64,000 bases of DNA. Source: Annona cherimola (Eukaryota; Streptophyta; Magnoliopsida; Magnoliales; Annonaceae). Of this stretch, positions 22,597 to 33,151 are shown piece by piece. Location: assembly GCA_030490835.1 (NCBI GenBank), contig CM059975.1, positions 3,933,579 to 3,997,578 on the forward strand. Direction: 5' to 3'. The notes beneath the pieces were generated by a model. It saw only the letters and a program-made list of their open reading frames with translations. It had not been told where the DNA came from and did not search any database. The first letter of the stretch is position 1, and each line of letters starts with the position of its first letter. The position numbers and the translations under genes were made by a program.

Positions 22597-22876
22597 GGGT
22601 ATGTTTGGTTGGAGGTAAAACTTTTGATGAAAAGTTTTAGAGGTAGAAGTTGTCAAATTGATAGAAAATGATGTGATATAATAGGGGTAATGATGAGGAG
22701 TAAAGAAAATAAAGTTAAAATAGATAGGTTAGTTGTATGGGTAGTTGTGTAGAAATGATTGAAAAGTAGGGTAGTTTGTATAGAAAAATGTGAAAAAATA
22801 ATTAAAAAATAGAGTAGTTATGAAGAGTGAAAAGTTTTGTGTTGAAAAGTTTTAATTGACCCAAACAAACACACCC
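22597..22876. mobile_element. Tourist-like MITE, copy 4, in the 5' flank of receptor kinase 1
   Basis: Ends are GGGTATGTTTGGTTGG and CCAAACAAACACACCC, flanked by TAA on both sides (22594-22596 and 22877-22879). It has the same interior as copy 1 and the same length (280 bp). Its right end lies about 166 bp upstream of the kinase start codon, so it is probably within the promoter. Confidence 0.88.
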
Positions 22877-23042
22877 TAAAAGTAAAGGTTAGTGTGTAAA
22901 AATTTAAATAAAAAAAAAAACCTATACAGCCAAGGTTAGGTGTTAAGGCAACTGAAGTTTCGTGAACCCAAGTTGCATAGGTAGATATGGTCCACATCTG
23001 AAAAGCCAAAGGCGGCTTTAAAACGCATCAAAAGCTGGATTA

Positions 23043-26000
23043 ATGGCCATGGGATCTTGGAATATGGCATTTAAAAAAATTTCCTTCCGACATTCCCTCC
23101 TCCTCCTCCTCCTTTCCCTTCTCTTCCTTATCTGCGCCTCCATCGACACAATCACCCCTGTCCAATCCCTCCACGAAGGCCATACTCTAGTCTCCGCCGC
23201 CGGCAACTACGAGTTCGGCTTCTTTACCCCCGGCAACTCCTCCTCCCGCTACCTCGGCATCTGGTACAAGAGGGCGTCGTCGGAGAAGAAGTACGTCTGG
23301 GTGGCCAACAGAGAAAGTCCGCTCTCAAACATATCCCGCCTTGTGGTCTCGATCGCGAATGACGGGAACTTAGAGGTCTCGATCCCGGGGAGGATGCCCG
23401 TATTTCGCATCACAAACGCGTCGGCAGCGGAGAGTCAGACCACAGCGACGCTTCTCGATTCGGGAAATCTTGTTCTGAGAGATGGCCGGGGCAATTGGCT
23501 TTGGCAGAGCTTCGACTTCCCGACGAACACCTTGCTACCACTCATGAAACTGGGACTAGACCGCCGAACTGGTCGTGCTCGCACCATCACGTCGTGGAAG
23601 TCCGAGAACGATCCGGGGATAGGAGACTACGAAGTTCGACTCGGCACAGATTGGTCTCCGCAGTTACTCCTTTACAAGGGAAGCCAGCTGCTGTGGCGAA
23701 GCGGGCCGTGGAATGGATTGGGTTTCAGCGGCATCCCGCTGATGAACCATCAGAGCGTCGTCACCTACCATATCATGAATGACAGTGAAGGGATTTACTA
23801 TTCCTACGATCTGAACAACAACTCCGTCCTCTCCAGATTACTGGTGGAGAGCTCCGGCCAAGTTCAAAGGTTGACGTGGGTCGAGGGCACGACTAAGTGG
23901 AAGCTGTTCTGGGAGGCGCCCACAGACCGGTGCGACACGTACGCCCTGTGCGGGGCGTTCAGCATCTGCGAAGTGAGCCGCGTGCAGATGTGCGAGTGCT
24001 TGCAGGGGTTCCGGCCCAGGCAGCCGCAAGAGTGGAGCATGCGGGATTGGGCTGCCGGGTGTGTTCGAAGGGAGGAATTGGGTTGCGGGAAGGGAGATGG
24101 ATTCAGGAAGATGGAGAATGTGAAGTTGCCTGACGGAAAGGCTGCTCGGCAAGTCCGTGGGCTGTCGAGTCTCCGGGAGTGTAGAGATGAGTGTATAAAG
24201 AACTGCTCGTGCTCTGGTTATGCTTGTGCTGATATTGACAAGTGGGCTGGCAACTGTTTGATTTGGGAAGGAGAATTGACTGATCTCAAGCAATATACGG
24301 ACGGGGCCATGGATTTGTACGTGCGTTCGGCGGCTTCCGAAATCGGTGAGTAGGATTTCCCTAGTTCTTTTATGAGTGGCTAAAATGAATGAATTGCAAC
24401 CACGAATTTAGTAGTTGCATGGGAATGACCAAAATGGAAGTGGGAGTTTCTAATTTCGTGAATTCATGCATTTAAGTTGAGTTAGGACTGCGGCTCGCAT
24501 GCATTCAAGTTGACTGCGACTTGAGAGAGACTTCGTCAGGTCATTTCCAATGTATTGACATGAAATATTGAGTTTCGGATGAGTTTGGTGTTCTTTCAGT
24601 AATGGCCTGATTATGAGGGTGGAGTGGGATATTCTAAAAAATTCGGCCTTTGAGTCAGATGATTTTGATTTTTAGCTGGGTGGGGCCCTCTAGCGTAGAA
24701 ATTTGTAAGAATGCGCTGGGCTGAGGCTGCTGCCCATTTTGTAACAATTTCCGCTGTTGGATTTGACTAGTCGAATTTTCATTGGTGCAATAGATTCAAG
24801 CTGGAAGAGGAAAAAGCTGGTGCTGATACTAATTTTCACCATCATTCTGCCCATCCTTCTTGTCTTATATTGTGTCTATTCCCTGTGGAAGAGGGACTGT
24901 ATCGAAAAAGGTATGGACAGGTAGCCTTCCTTTCTTCTGAAAGAGGTATGATCGGAAAGTTTCATCCTTCGTCAAAGCTGAAGAGCATATGCAATGTGCA
25001 GGAAGTGTAGCTGGAACGGGGAGTGAGAGTGAGAGAAGGCGTGAGAAGAGCGGGCTTCTTGATGAGAGTGGCAAGAGCTCAGAGACGCCACTTTTTGATC
25101 TTTCCGATGTTATGCTCGCCACCAACTTCTTCTCTGATTCGAACAAGCTTGGAGAAGGTGGCTTTGGCCCTGTTTATAAGGTAAATTTCTCATAAGTCTC
25201 TTGGACGTGAGTCTAGTTTGAAGCCACCAGTCAGCATTACAATCATCACCTGAGTCATCAGAGTCCCCTGAGCCGAGTTTCAGAACCATTGTTCTAAATA
25301 GAGTCTTACTAGACTCTGCATCTAAAAATGCGCATCTCAGTCTATTTGGGCAGAATTTGGACAAAACTACATTTGATTTAATGAGTATCAGGACGTATCT
25401 ACTGGAAGAAAATTTTTGGAACATGGGCTACAAGGAAATACATAATTTCATGGAAACTAACAAAGAATTGCGTTTGATTGCAATTTTTAGGGGGAGCTGA
25501 AGAATGGCAAGCACATAGCAGTAAAGAGGCTGGCAAGCAATTCAGGGCAGGGTACGGTGGAATTTAAAAATGAGGTGACATTGATACAGCAGCTGCAGCA
25601 CAGAAATCTTGTTAGAATCCTTGGCTGTTGCATAGAAGGAGAAGAAAAGATGCTGATCTATGAGTACATGGAAAATAAGAGCCTTGACTTCTTGCTTTTT
25701 GGTACTGTAATCCTTTGGTGTTCATACAATCATGACCATCAAATTTACTGTGGTTCCCTTGTCTCGTTCATGAAAGCCAATATTCATAATGAGTATAATT
25801 TTATAGGCTAATCTAACATTCAGCCTTCAAATAACAGATAAGCAAAGACAAGCGTTGTTGGATTGGCCAAAGCGCTTCAACATCATTATTGGGATTGCTC
25901 GAGGTGTTCTTTATCTTCACCACGATTCTAGATTGACTATTATTCACAGAGATTTGAAAGCAAGCAATGTTCTTTTGGATGAAGAAATGAACCCAAGAAT

Positions 26001-26738
26001 TTCAGATTTTGGCATGGCCAGAATTTTCGGCGGAAATCAAACACAAGCCAACACAAACAGAGTGGTGGGAACATAGTTAAGTATAATAAATCTCGTAAGG
26101 TCTTGCAATTCATTATGATCGAATAAACAGATCTATTTGCTGAAACTCTAGTCTTTTGTGTTGAATTCTTCTTTCATCTGACGAAATGGGAATCCAGCGG
26201 CTACATGTCTCCCGAGTATGCAATCCATGGGCTGTTCTCAGTCAAATCGGATGTCTTTAGCTTTGGGGTATTACTGTTAGAGATCGTTAGCGGGAAACGA
26301 AATAGCAGTTACTATCGTCACGATGGAACCTTAATCGGCCATGTAAGCAAGCTAGACTGTTTTTCTGCAAATATTCTTATTTGCCTCCTCTATATTTTTG
26401 AGTTCTCAGTATGGTTTGTTGTGATGTTTCAGGCATGGGAGCTGTGGAAGGAAGGTCGGAGTCTGGAGCTGGTGGATTCGACAATCGCTGATTCCTGTTC
26501 CACAAGCGAAGTGAAGAGATGCGTCCATGTGAGCCTGCTGTGTGTGCAAGAACACCCGATAAACAGGCCAACGATGTTGTCAGTTGTATCCATGCTCAGC
26601 AACGAAACCACCATGCCTCCACCCAAGAAGCCTGCTTATTCAAGCAAGAAGAATTTCTCGGATCCAGATTCATCGGCAAACTTGGTAGAAACTCGGTCAA
26701 CCAACGACTTGACAATCACTGAGCTTGCAGCCCGATAG
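23043..26738 (+). CDS. G-type lectin S-receptor-like serine/threonine-protein kinase 1, intact
   Basis: Seven exons join without a lesion: 23043-24345, 24794-24910, 25002-25180, 25491-25701, 25838-26075, 26198-26342 and 26433-26738, giving 832 residues. Order: signal peptide (about 1-33, leucine-rich), bulb-type lectin domain (WVANRESPL 86-94), S-locus glycoprotein segment (WRSGPWNG 218-225), EGF-like cysteines (about 297-320), PAN/apple domain (about 345-427), transmembrane helix (about 443-465) with KRKK before it, and an RD kinase. Kinase landmarks are GEGGFG 524-529, catalytic Lys545, HRDLKASN 640-647, DFG 660-662 and SPEYA. All residues needed for activity are present. Family members are plasma-membrane receptors for microbial or self signals; the ligand here is unknown. 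Exon number and phases match SRK/ARK-type genes. A Tourist-like MITE sits in the near 5' flank. Confidence 0.95.
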
Positions 26739-28179
26739 CGATGGAAATGTAAGCGTTTTTTTGTTATTTGTTGATGATATAGATATCGTTTGCTTTTGTT
26801 GCTATCCTCGATGGCTCGACCGTCAGTCATTAAACCATTTAGGCCACACATGTACAAGCAATAGCTAAAATAGTGCCAATTCACAAATAGCTGCGGGTGC
26901 AACTGTAATCACAACCATTGAATCTATTAGCATCGATGAGACGTTACGTATTTTTTTTTTTTCTCTGCTATACGCCCTGCCAGTAGCAGATCTTTTTTTT
27001 CTCCCCAAAAAAATTTATTTATTTATTATTATTTTAGAGTAGTTTTCTGGTTTGGGCCTATGTTCTTGGGCTAAGATCAGAGGACTTGACCCTCCTCTTG
27101 AAAAGATATTTGGGGTTGATTTCATACGTACTTCCCATAATAATTCTACTCGGTGAAGTTGTTCTTAACTTCTGATATTTTATCTATTCATTCAGCTTTA
27201 TATTCCATTCTATTCAAATCAAATCCATATTACCAATCAGGTTTGCCTCTTATAGTTTGGCTTGGTAAAGTAAAGGACTTGGTCCACGTGTTAGTACGTA
27301 CTTGAAATTGCATGTTGATTTCTAATTCTCTCGGAGTTCTTTGGGAATAAACTCAATGGTCATAAACGATTTCATTTCGTGACAACCCAGGTTTCCCATT
27401 TCATGTGGATTAGGATGGGGATGAGATGTAATTTCCTATTTCTGAAAGAAAATAATTGTCATTTCTTGACAATTTACTTTTTCCATTCTCAATATAATTT
27501 TCGCATTTTAATACACAACAACCTTCTTGTATCTAATCTTCTCATCGTATTCTCATTCCATGAGAACAGACGCCCAAAAAAAACAAAAAAAAAAAAAGCA
27601 GCCAGGAAGTGCTTTAATTTGAGGCTAATGGTAAATACAAATGGTGGAGAGAATGGGGACGAGGATCTCATGTCTCTTTCCCTTGTTATCAAACGAGGCC
27701 CAGCAAGTACAAGTTACGGTTTAACATCTATGAATATTACCAGGACAAAGGCCTTTGTTCGTCGGAGAAGTAGGTGGGAGACTTGCCAACGCTCTGGAGA
27801 TGGATATCGAGTTTGGCCGGCTCCAAAACCGACCATCCCGATCCTTTTTGCACGTGGCACAGCCGGTACAACAGCTCAGCTTATTGTTAGTTAAGAAGCA
27901 TCGACTTGCCCACCCACCCTAATCCCCCGCCCTACAGCGGGTGCTAGGTACCTAATGCGATGCGTTGGCAATTCAAGTTAAATGGTATTCGCTTTTTGTT
28001 TTTTTCGAATCATAAATGGTATTAAATTTTTAATTCCTGACTTTTCAACTCATGGGTTTGATTCTCGCATAAATAATCGAAATGTTGGACTAAAATTAAA
28101 GGTTTTTTCCGATAATATCCGCTCGTTTTAAAATGTTAAATATTTAGACTGAGGCATGATCTTGTTAGATGGGCAAAAA
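26739..28179. other. 3' flank of receptor kinase 1, no gene recognised
   Basis: An open frame of 171 codons at 27379-27894 was considered, but it has no recognisable domain, crosses an A-rich tract and looks fortuitous. No bounded repeat was seen. Confidence 0.4.
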
Positions 28180-28445
28180 AAATATTTTAAAAATCTTTTG
28201 TTGTTTTATAAACTTGTTAATCTAAGTGTATATACTGTATAAATTAAAATTTACCATTCTTAGAGATGTGTATATATTTTTTTAGATTTTTAAACATAGG
28301 ATTATTTTAGTAGTTTATTGGCTAAAACACTCATGTATTTAAAAATTCAAAAAAAATTATATATTTTGAAAAATGGTAAAAGTTAATTTATACAGTAAGT
28401 ACACTTAGATTAACAAGTTTGCAAAACAAACAAAAAAGATTAAGA
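28180..28445. repeat. Decayed palindromic MITE-like segment
   Basis: The left arm (ATAAACTTGTTAATCTAAGTG ... AAATTTACCATTCTT) is mirrored by the right arm (AAAAATGGTAAAAGTTAATTT ... ACTTAGATTAACAAGTTTGC). The arms resemble the inner arms of the foldback family at 28838. The outer hairpin termini are not preserved. Confidence 0.5.
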
Positions 28446-28519
28446 AATAAGTTTATTGACATAGGTTAAGTAAACTATTACTTAACCCAACCTAACAAAA
28501 GCATATCTTATTTAAATTT

Positions 28520-29395
28520 TGTTAAAAAATAACTTGCAAACAATGAAGTAGTGTGAAAAAACAAGATAAAGAGAAACAAAGAAGACACAACTTTCTATAA
28601 AGAAAAATCACCGGTGAAAAAGGAGAAAATATATTATAATAAGGTGAATAACTCTTGAAAGAAAAACCCTTAAATCTAATATACACTAAACGAAATTTTG
28701 AAAAAACTAAACCAAAAGAATATACAAGAAAGCCTTACAAAAGCACAAACTCTACTAAGTCCTAGAGCAAACTCTCCATTTACAACACCAAAGAGGGAAC
28801 TCAATATGTATACAAAATTATGTGGGATATGAATCCAGGATCCCAATCATATACACCCGGGTGCATTCAGCCTCAATGCACCCGGGTGTACTACACCCAT
28901 TTTTTTTTATTTTTTTTTTGAATTTTTTTTTACACAATGGTTAATCTAGGTTTATTTAACATATGTATCAATTTTTACTATTTTTGGAAACTTTTAGATA
29001 TTTTTTTAAGATTTTTAAAAATCAGTGGCATTTTCGGTAATTTTAAATTACGGAAAATGCCACTGATTTTTAAAAATCTAAAAAAAATATCTAAAAATCT
29101 CCAAAAATAGTAAAAATTGACACATATATTAAACAAACCTATATTAACAGATTCATGAAAAAAATTTCAAAAAAAAATAAAAAAATGGGTGTAGTACACC
29201 CGGGTGCATTGAGGCTGAATGCACCCGGGTGTATATGATTGGGATCCATGAATCCACTACATAAAGGGATTGAGATTTTTTTTTAATGAAAGGAGGGATT
29301 GAGATATTAGTCTAATACAAACAATCTACATTAATCTTAACAGTGCAAATAGGATTGTGTGAGAGTTGGCTTTAATTACAAGGCACCATCCAACA
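28520..29395 (-). repeat. LTR (left; 3' LTR in element orientation) of the copia derivative
   Basis: It aligns with the right LTR across GTGCATAAAATAAGAG-type sequence at the start, the GTGGGATA..AATCCAC..CATAAAGGGA block in the middle and the AATTACAAGGC block at the end. It is about 457 bp once the foldback MITE and one copy of its duplication are removed. Confidence 0.72.
28838..29247. mobile_element. Foldback MITE, Mutator-like, copy B (best preserved)
   Basis: The element is a 410-bp near-perfect palindrome: the outer ~69 bp of the two ends are exact reverse complements by eye, and symmetry continues to a centre near 29040. Ends are GGATCCCAATCATATACACC. It is flanked by identical 9-bp duplications ATGAATCCA (28829-28837 and 29248-29256), the size made by Mutator-like transposases. 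The corresponding point in the other LTR of the host element (near 30486) has a single copy of the site, confirming insertion. Each terminal region is also a hairpin: CACCCGGGTGCATT and AATGCACCCGGGTG flank a seven-base loop. Confidence 0.92.
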
Positions 29396-29718
29396 AATCT
29401 CCACCTTAATCCAAGCTCAAGTAACTTTTTAAATCTTAAAGAGATAAACTTTCTATATCCTAGAGAAACTATTGCTTAAATTCAAAACTCTCCATTATGT
29501 TAAGATGATAAATATTAGTCTAATACAAACAATTTGCATTAATCTTAATGGTGTAAATAAGATTGTGTAAGAGTTGGCTTTAATTACAAGGCACTATCCA
29601 ACAAATCTCCACCTTAATCCAAGCTCAAGTTACTTCTTAATTCTTAAAGAGATAAACTTTCTATATCCTAGAGAAACTATTGCTTAAATTCAAAACTCTC
29701 CATCATGTTAAGATGATA
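29304..29718 (-). repeat. Tandem duplication spanning the LTR/interior junction
   Basis: Two copies of about 208 bp (29304-29511 and 29512-29718) each contain the last ~90 bp of the LTR and ~115 bp of adjoining interior, including the purine tract on the minus strand. The junction is therefore present twice. Confidence 0.85.
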
Positions 29719-30126
29719 CCTGAAGTTAGAAATCAAAAGAGACTTGAATAATATACCAAAAGTCTCAACTAAATTCCAACAACACCTAAAGTTGAAAACC
29801 AAAAAAGATTTCAATAATACAAAAAAATTCTTAACAAAATTCCAATAACATTGAAACTTGATAGTGAAAAGAGACTTAACCAATGTATCAAAAAACTCAA
29901 TCAAGCGAAGATAATTAAACTTGGTTGCCAAAATAGACTTCATCAATGTATTAAAAGGATAATCTGCAGTAAAGAAATGTGATTTTGTTGGTATTTGTAA
30001 AATCTCTTCTTGACCTTTTCTCAAGAATGCTTTCAATAACTCATTGAAGCCTTCAAAATAGATTGTGCAATCTAACTTCTCAATTTCAAACTTTTTCGTC
30101 AAAACCATAATGCCCAAGAAAAACAA
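29677..30126 (-). pseudogene. copia gag-like relic with internal 21-22-residue repeats
   Basis: The minus-strand frame of 149 codons begins near the primer site. It contains KKFEIEKLDCTIYFEGFNELLKAFLRKGQ, resembling the conserved start of copia Gag (KFEIEKFDG then WK..LR), but the usual tryptophan-rich core is missing. The C-terminal half is about four degenerate repeats of 21-22 residues, each with a KS(L/F)L..FNF..W/L pattern. Protease, integrase and RT are absent. Confidence 0.5.
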
Positions 30127-30145
30127 CTAAGCTTTGATACTAGTT

Positions 30146-31010
30146 TGTTAGAATAATCTTGTAAACAACAAAATAGTGCATAAAATAAGAGAAAGAAACA
30201 AAATAAATATAGACTTATGCGGAAAATTTTTCAATATAAAGGAAAAATTAGAGGCAAAAAAGAAAAAAATCTACTCTAATAAAGAGATTTTAATAAACAA
30301 GAACTATCAAAAAGAAGAATCCTTAAACCCAATATATCTCATAGAAAACTCTCAAGAAATCAAACTTTACAAAGTAATGTACGAGAGACTTCATAAAGCC
30401 ACAAATTCCGTTAAATTCTAAAACAATTCCTCTAATTATAATCCCAAAGAATGAGCTCAAAACATGAGAAAAAATATGTGGGATACAAATCCACCTCATA
30501 AAGGGACTGGGATATTGGGTAGTGATCTGTTGCACCAGGATATATTTAATATATTTTTATATTTTTTGAAAATTTTTTATACAACTATTACTCTAAGTGT
30601 ATTTAACATATGTATTGAATTTTACTATTTTTGGAGATTTGTAAATATTTTCTGAATTTTTTAAATCAGTGTTTTTTTGAAAATTTTAAAATCAGTGGCA
30701 TTTTCGTAATTTAGGAATTACGAAAATATCACTAATTTAAAAAATTCAAAAAAATATCTATAAATCTCTAAAAAATGGTAAAACTTAATATATGTGTTAA
30801 ATATGCTTAGATTAATAGTCGTATAAAATTTTTAAAAAAAATAAAAAATGAGTTAAATACACTTAGATGCACCGAAGCTAAGAGCACCCGGGTGCATTTA
30901 AAAATGTTACTAAGATATTACCAGAACGCACGCAAACACACTTCGTTAATCTTAACTACGCAAATAGGGTTGCGTAAGGGGTGGATTGAATTACAAGCCA
31001 GCGCCCCACA
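30146..31010 (-). repeat. LTR (right; 5' LTR in element orientation) of the copia derivative
   Basis: Starts TGTTAGAATAATC and ends GCGCCCCACA. It is interrupted by the foldback MITE at 30517-30910. At the position of the left LTR's MITE it has an uninterrupted AATCCACCTCATAAAGGG. Confidence 0.72.
30517..30910. mobile_element. Foldback MITE, Mutator-like, copy C
   Basis: An imperfect palindrome centred near 30715 (TTTTCGTAATTTAGGAATTACGAAAAT), with the CACCCGGGTGCATT terminal motif preserved on the right side only. Flanks TGGGATATT and TAAGATATT agree at seven of nine bases. The left LTR has the uninterrupted GAGATATTAGTC at this point. Confidence 0.72.
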
Positions 31011-31845
31011 TATTTGAATCCAGGCAAAGAATGCTTATGTTGTGGATTGCATTTTATGCATGCTGTTCATTCTTCCTATGGACCTGAGGACTGGTGATGG
31101 AAAGACCATGAAATGAAAATTCTCAGATGTTTGCGGGAGTGAGTTGTTGCTGCGGGAGCTAGGCCGGGGTAACAAACGACACACTTGTCACTTGAATATT
31201 AAAAACCAAAAAGCTGGATGATGACCCATCCACTCCTGTGGCTTTCAAAGCGGAAAGCCGCCTCAAACACGAACAACACAAACTAGCAACAGAGATTAGA
31301 CAGGCTTGGGTGGAAACCACCAAAAAGAAAAAATTTGAGTGCAGATGGTTGGAGGTGGACAGTCATAGTTGCTGACTTTAATCGCTGAATTTTGTTTCAT
31401 GATTTCCCACTGTCTTTCTATACATGGAATTAATCAACACTGTTTCACGGATGGACCTACAATTTGACTGCGTGGGTGTGTGGGTCCATTATTCAAATAA
31501 TGAATTGGACCACCAAACGCATCGAATTCTTTATAAATCCATCTACGTACGGCTGAATTGAATTAATATTAGTGCTGTCCATATTAATATCTACGTACGA
31601 CTGATAGTTGTTGGGTGCCGTTTAATTAATTACTACTTTCTAGCGGTTGTGTTTTGACAGAATGACATGGCCTTAGCTTGATTGGCGCACAACAAGATGT
31701 GGCCTGGTCGGCTTTTATCTAAAGACGTCGTTTTCGAGGTTTTCAATTCGGATGTGAACTTTTGTTGTGGTACCGATTGATAAAGCTTTTTTGTTAAACA
31801 TTTCCAAAAACTTCGATTTTAAAGAATTAAATCATCTTTTAAAAC
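31011..31845. other. Intergenic, no gene recognised
   Basis: Mixed-composition DNA without a recognisable coding frame or bounded repeat. It contains the left target duplication of the SINE at its right edge. Confidence 0.4.
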
Positions 31846-31858
31846 GAGGATTTAGCTG

Positions 31859-32103
31859 CCGCCGCAGCACCCGGGACACGCTGTGGTCGTGGGATTGATT
31901 CCCCGACACGACGAAAAGTGATTTAGTAGGAGCAGTGGTCTCCTGTTGGTTGGGTGTAGGAGCAGTGATCTTCCATTTAGTGGTTGGAAGCTGTGTCTTC
32001 CGGATTATTTGGTGGAGTTAGTGTCTCCAGATTTGTAAGAATGTCTAAGCCTTCAATGTAATATGTATTGAGACGTGTGTAAATATATTCCCATAAAAAA
32101 AAG
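31859..32103 (+). mobile_element. tRNA-derived SINE with 13-bp target duplication
   Basis: A 245-bp insertion between identical 13-bp repeats GAGGATTTAGCTG (31846-31858 and 32104-32116), ending in an A-rich tail (CCCATAAAAAAAA). Near its head GTCGTGGGATTGATTCCCC resembles a pol III B box, as in tRNA-derived SINEs, while the A box is not clear. A truncated relative of its 3' half is at 41685-41834. There are no protein-coding frames, so it would depend on LINE machinery. Confidence 0.8.
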
Positions 32104-32116
32104 GAGGATTTAGCTG

Positions 32117-33150
32117 ATAACTAAGGGATGTACGCGAATGATTTGGGGCATGATTCTCCATCTGGTAATCATTTCTCATGAATGATCCTGCACAGCCGTG
32201 CCGTGCCGTTAAGGGATTGTACTTGAATAATGAGCTTTTGCTTGGTTGGAGAGCAGCAGAGTCGGGCCAAGAACCCATTCGAGTAAAATGCACTCTAGGC
32301 TGTTTTTATGTCGACTATTGACAAGGCACGTGGCAAATCAACAGTCGTCCACCCGTCTCTGGGAGCCACATCTTCGGACTCCTTTTCATGAAATTATTAG
32401 ATCATGTGACTCTCTTAGCTCCCCTTCCCTCTCACATTCATGCCATGCTTTTGCATTAACAGAATGACAGAAATGGGATTTCATTCAACTCAATACTAGT
32501 ATGCCTTGGGCGTGGAATAAATATTTTAGTGATTATTATATATATTTCAATCATTTCTTCCTACTTTTTTTTTACAAAAATTTGTTACTTTGTTGTTGTA
32601 ATGACCTAACACACTTTTTTTTTTTTTTTTTTTTTTTTGCCTGTTATACACATTTAGTTTGTTTTAAAATTATCTTCATCCCAGCCCATCAAAGATGCTT
32701 TCAGGTGAGATGGGAAGCAATATTCCAACCATTTAAAATAGCGGGTGCAACATGAGTGTTTTTTTTTTTCCGCGATATTGATACTTTATTTGCAAAAACT
32801 GTAACATATTATGTTTATAGGTTAGTTCAGTAAGTAGTCGATTCTATAGCACCAATATAAAAATTGGGTCGAGTAAAACATAAAAAAAAAAAAAAAATTG
32901 GGTCGAGTTCGTTTTAGTTCTAATCATGAAATAATTAAATTGTTTCCGGGTGGAAATTTTTAAAAAAAAAAAAAAAAGATGTTCACATAAGAGAAGAAAA
33001 GACAAATCCCTATGGGAAGAGGGAGCATAAGCAAAATTAAAGCCAAAAGCAAAAACTGGTCAGCTTGGTGGGAACCCACGGTTCCCTACCCAAGTTCAAT
33101 GTCCAAATGTCAGGCAGCTTCACATGATTAGAATACATATCAGTACCAAT
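32117..33150. other. Intergenic with long homopolymer tracts
   Basis: A T run of about 25 near 32615-32638 and A runs near 32883 and 32965. No gene or bounded element was recognised. Confidence 0.4.
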
Positions 33151-33151
33151 G

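Larger units (their letters stand above)
28520..31010 (-). mobile_element. Ty1/copia-derived deletion derivative, reverse strand
   Basis: Two diverged LTRs (28520-29395 and 30146-31010) flank only about 750 bp. Each starts TGTTA on the plus strand and ends CAACA or CCACA, and they align across their length once a MITE is removed from each. Just inside the right LTR, on the minus strand, TAGTATCAAAGC matches a Met-tRNA primer site with two changes. Just inside the left LTR the minus strand has a purine-rich GGTGGAGATT. Outside flanks AATTT and TATTT are a possible 5-bp duplication with one mismatch. The interior retains only a gag-like frame, so the copy is non-autonomous. Confidence 0.78.

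Noticed and set aside
27379..27894. 171-codon open frame
   Set aside because: No recognisable domain, crosses an A-rich tract, and composition is not gene-like; probably chance.
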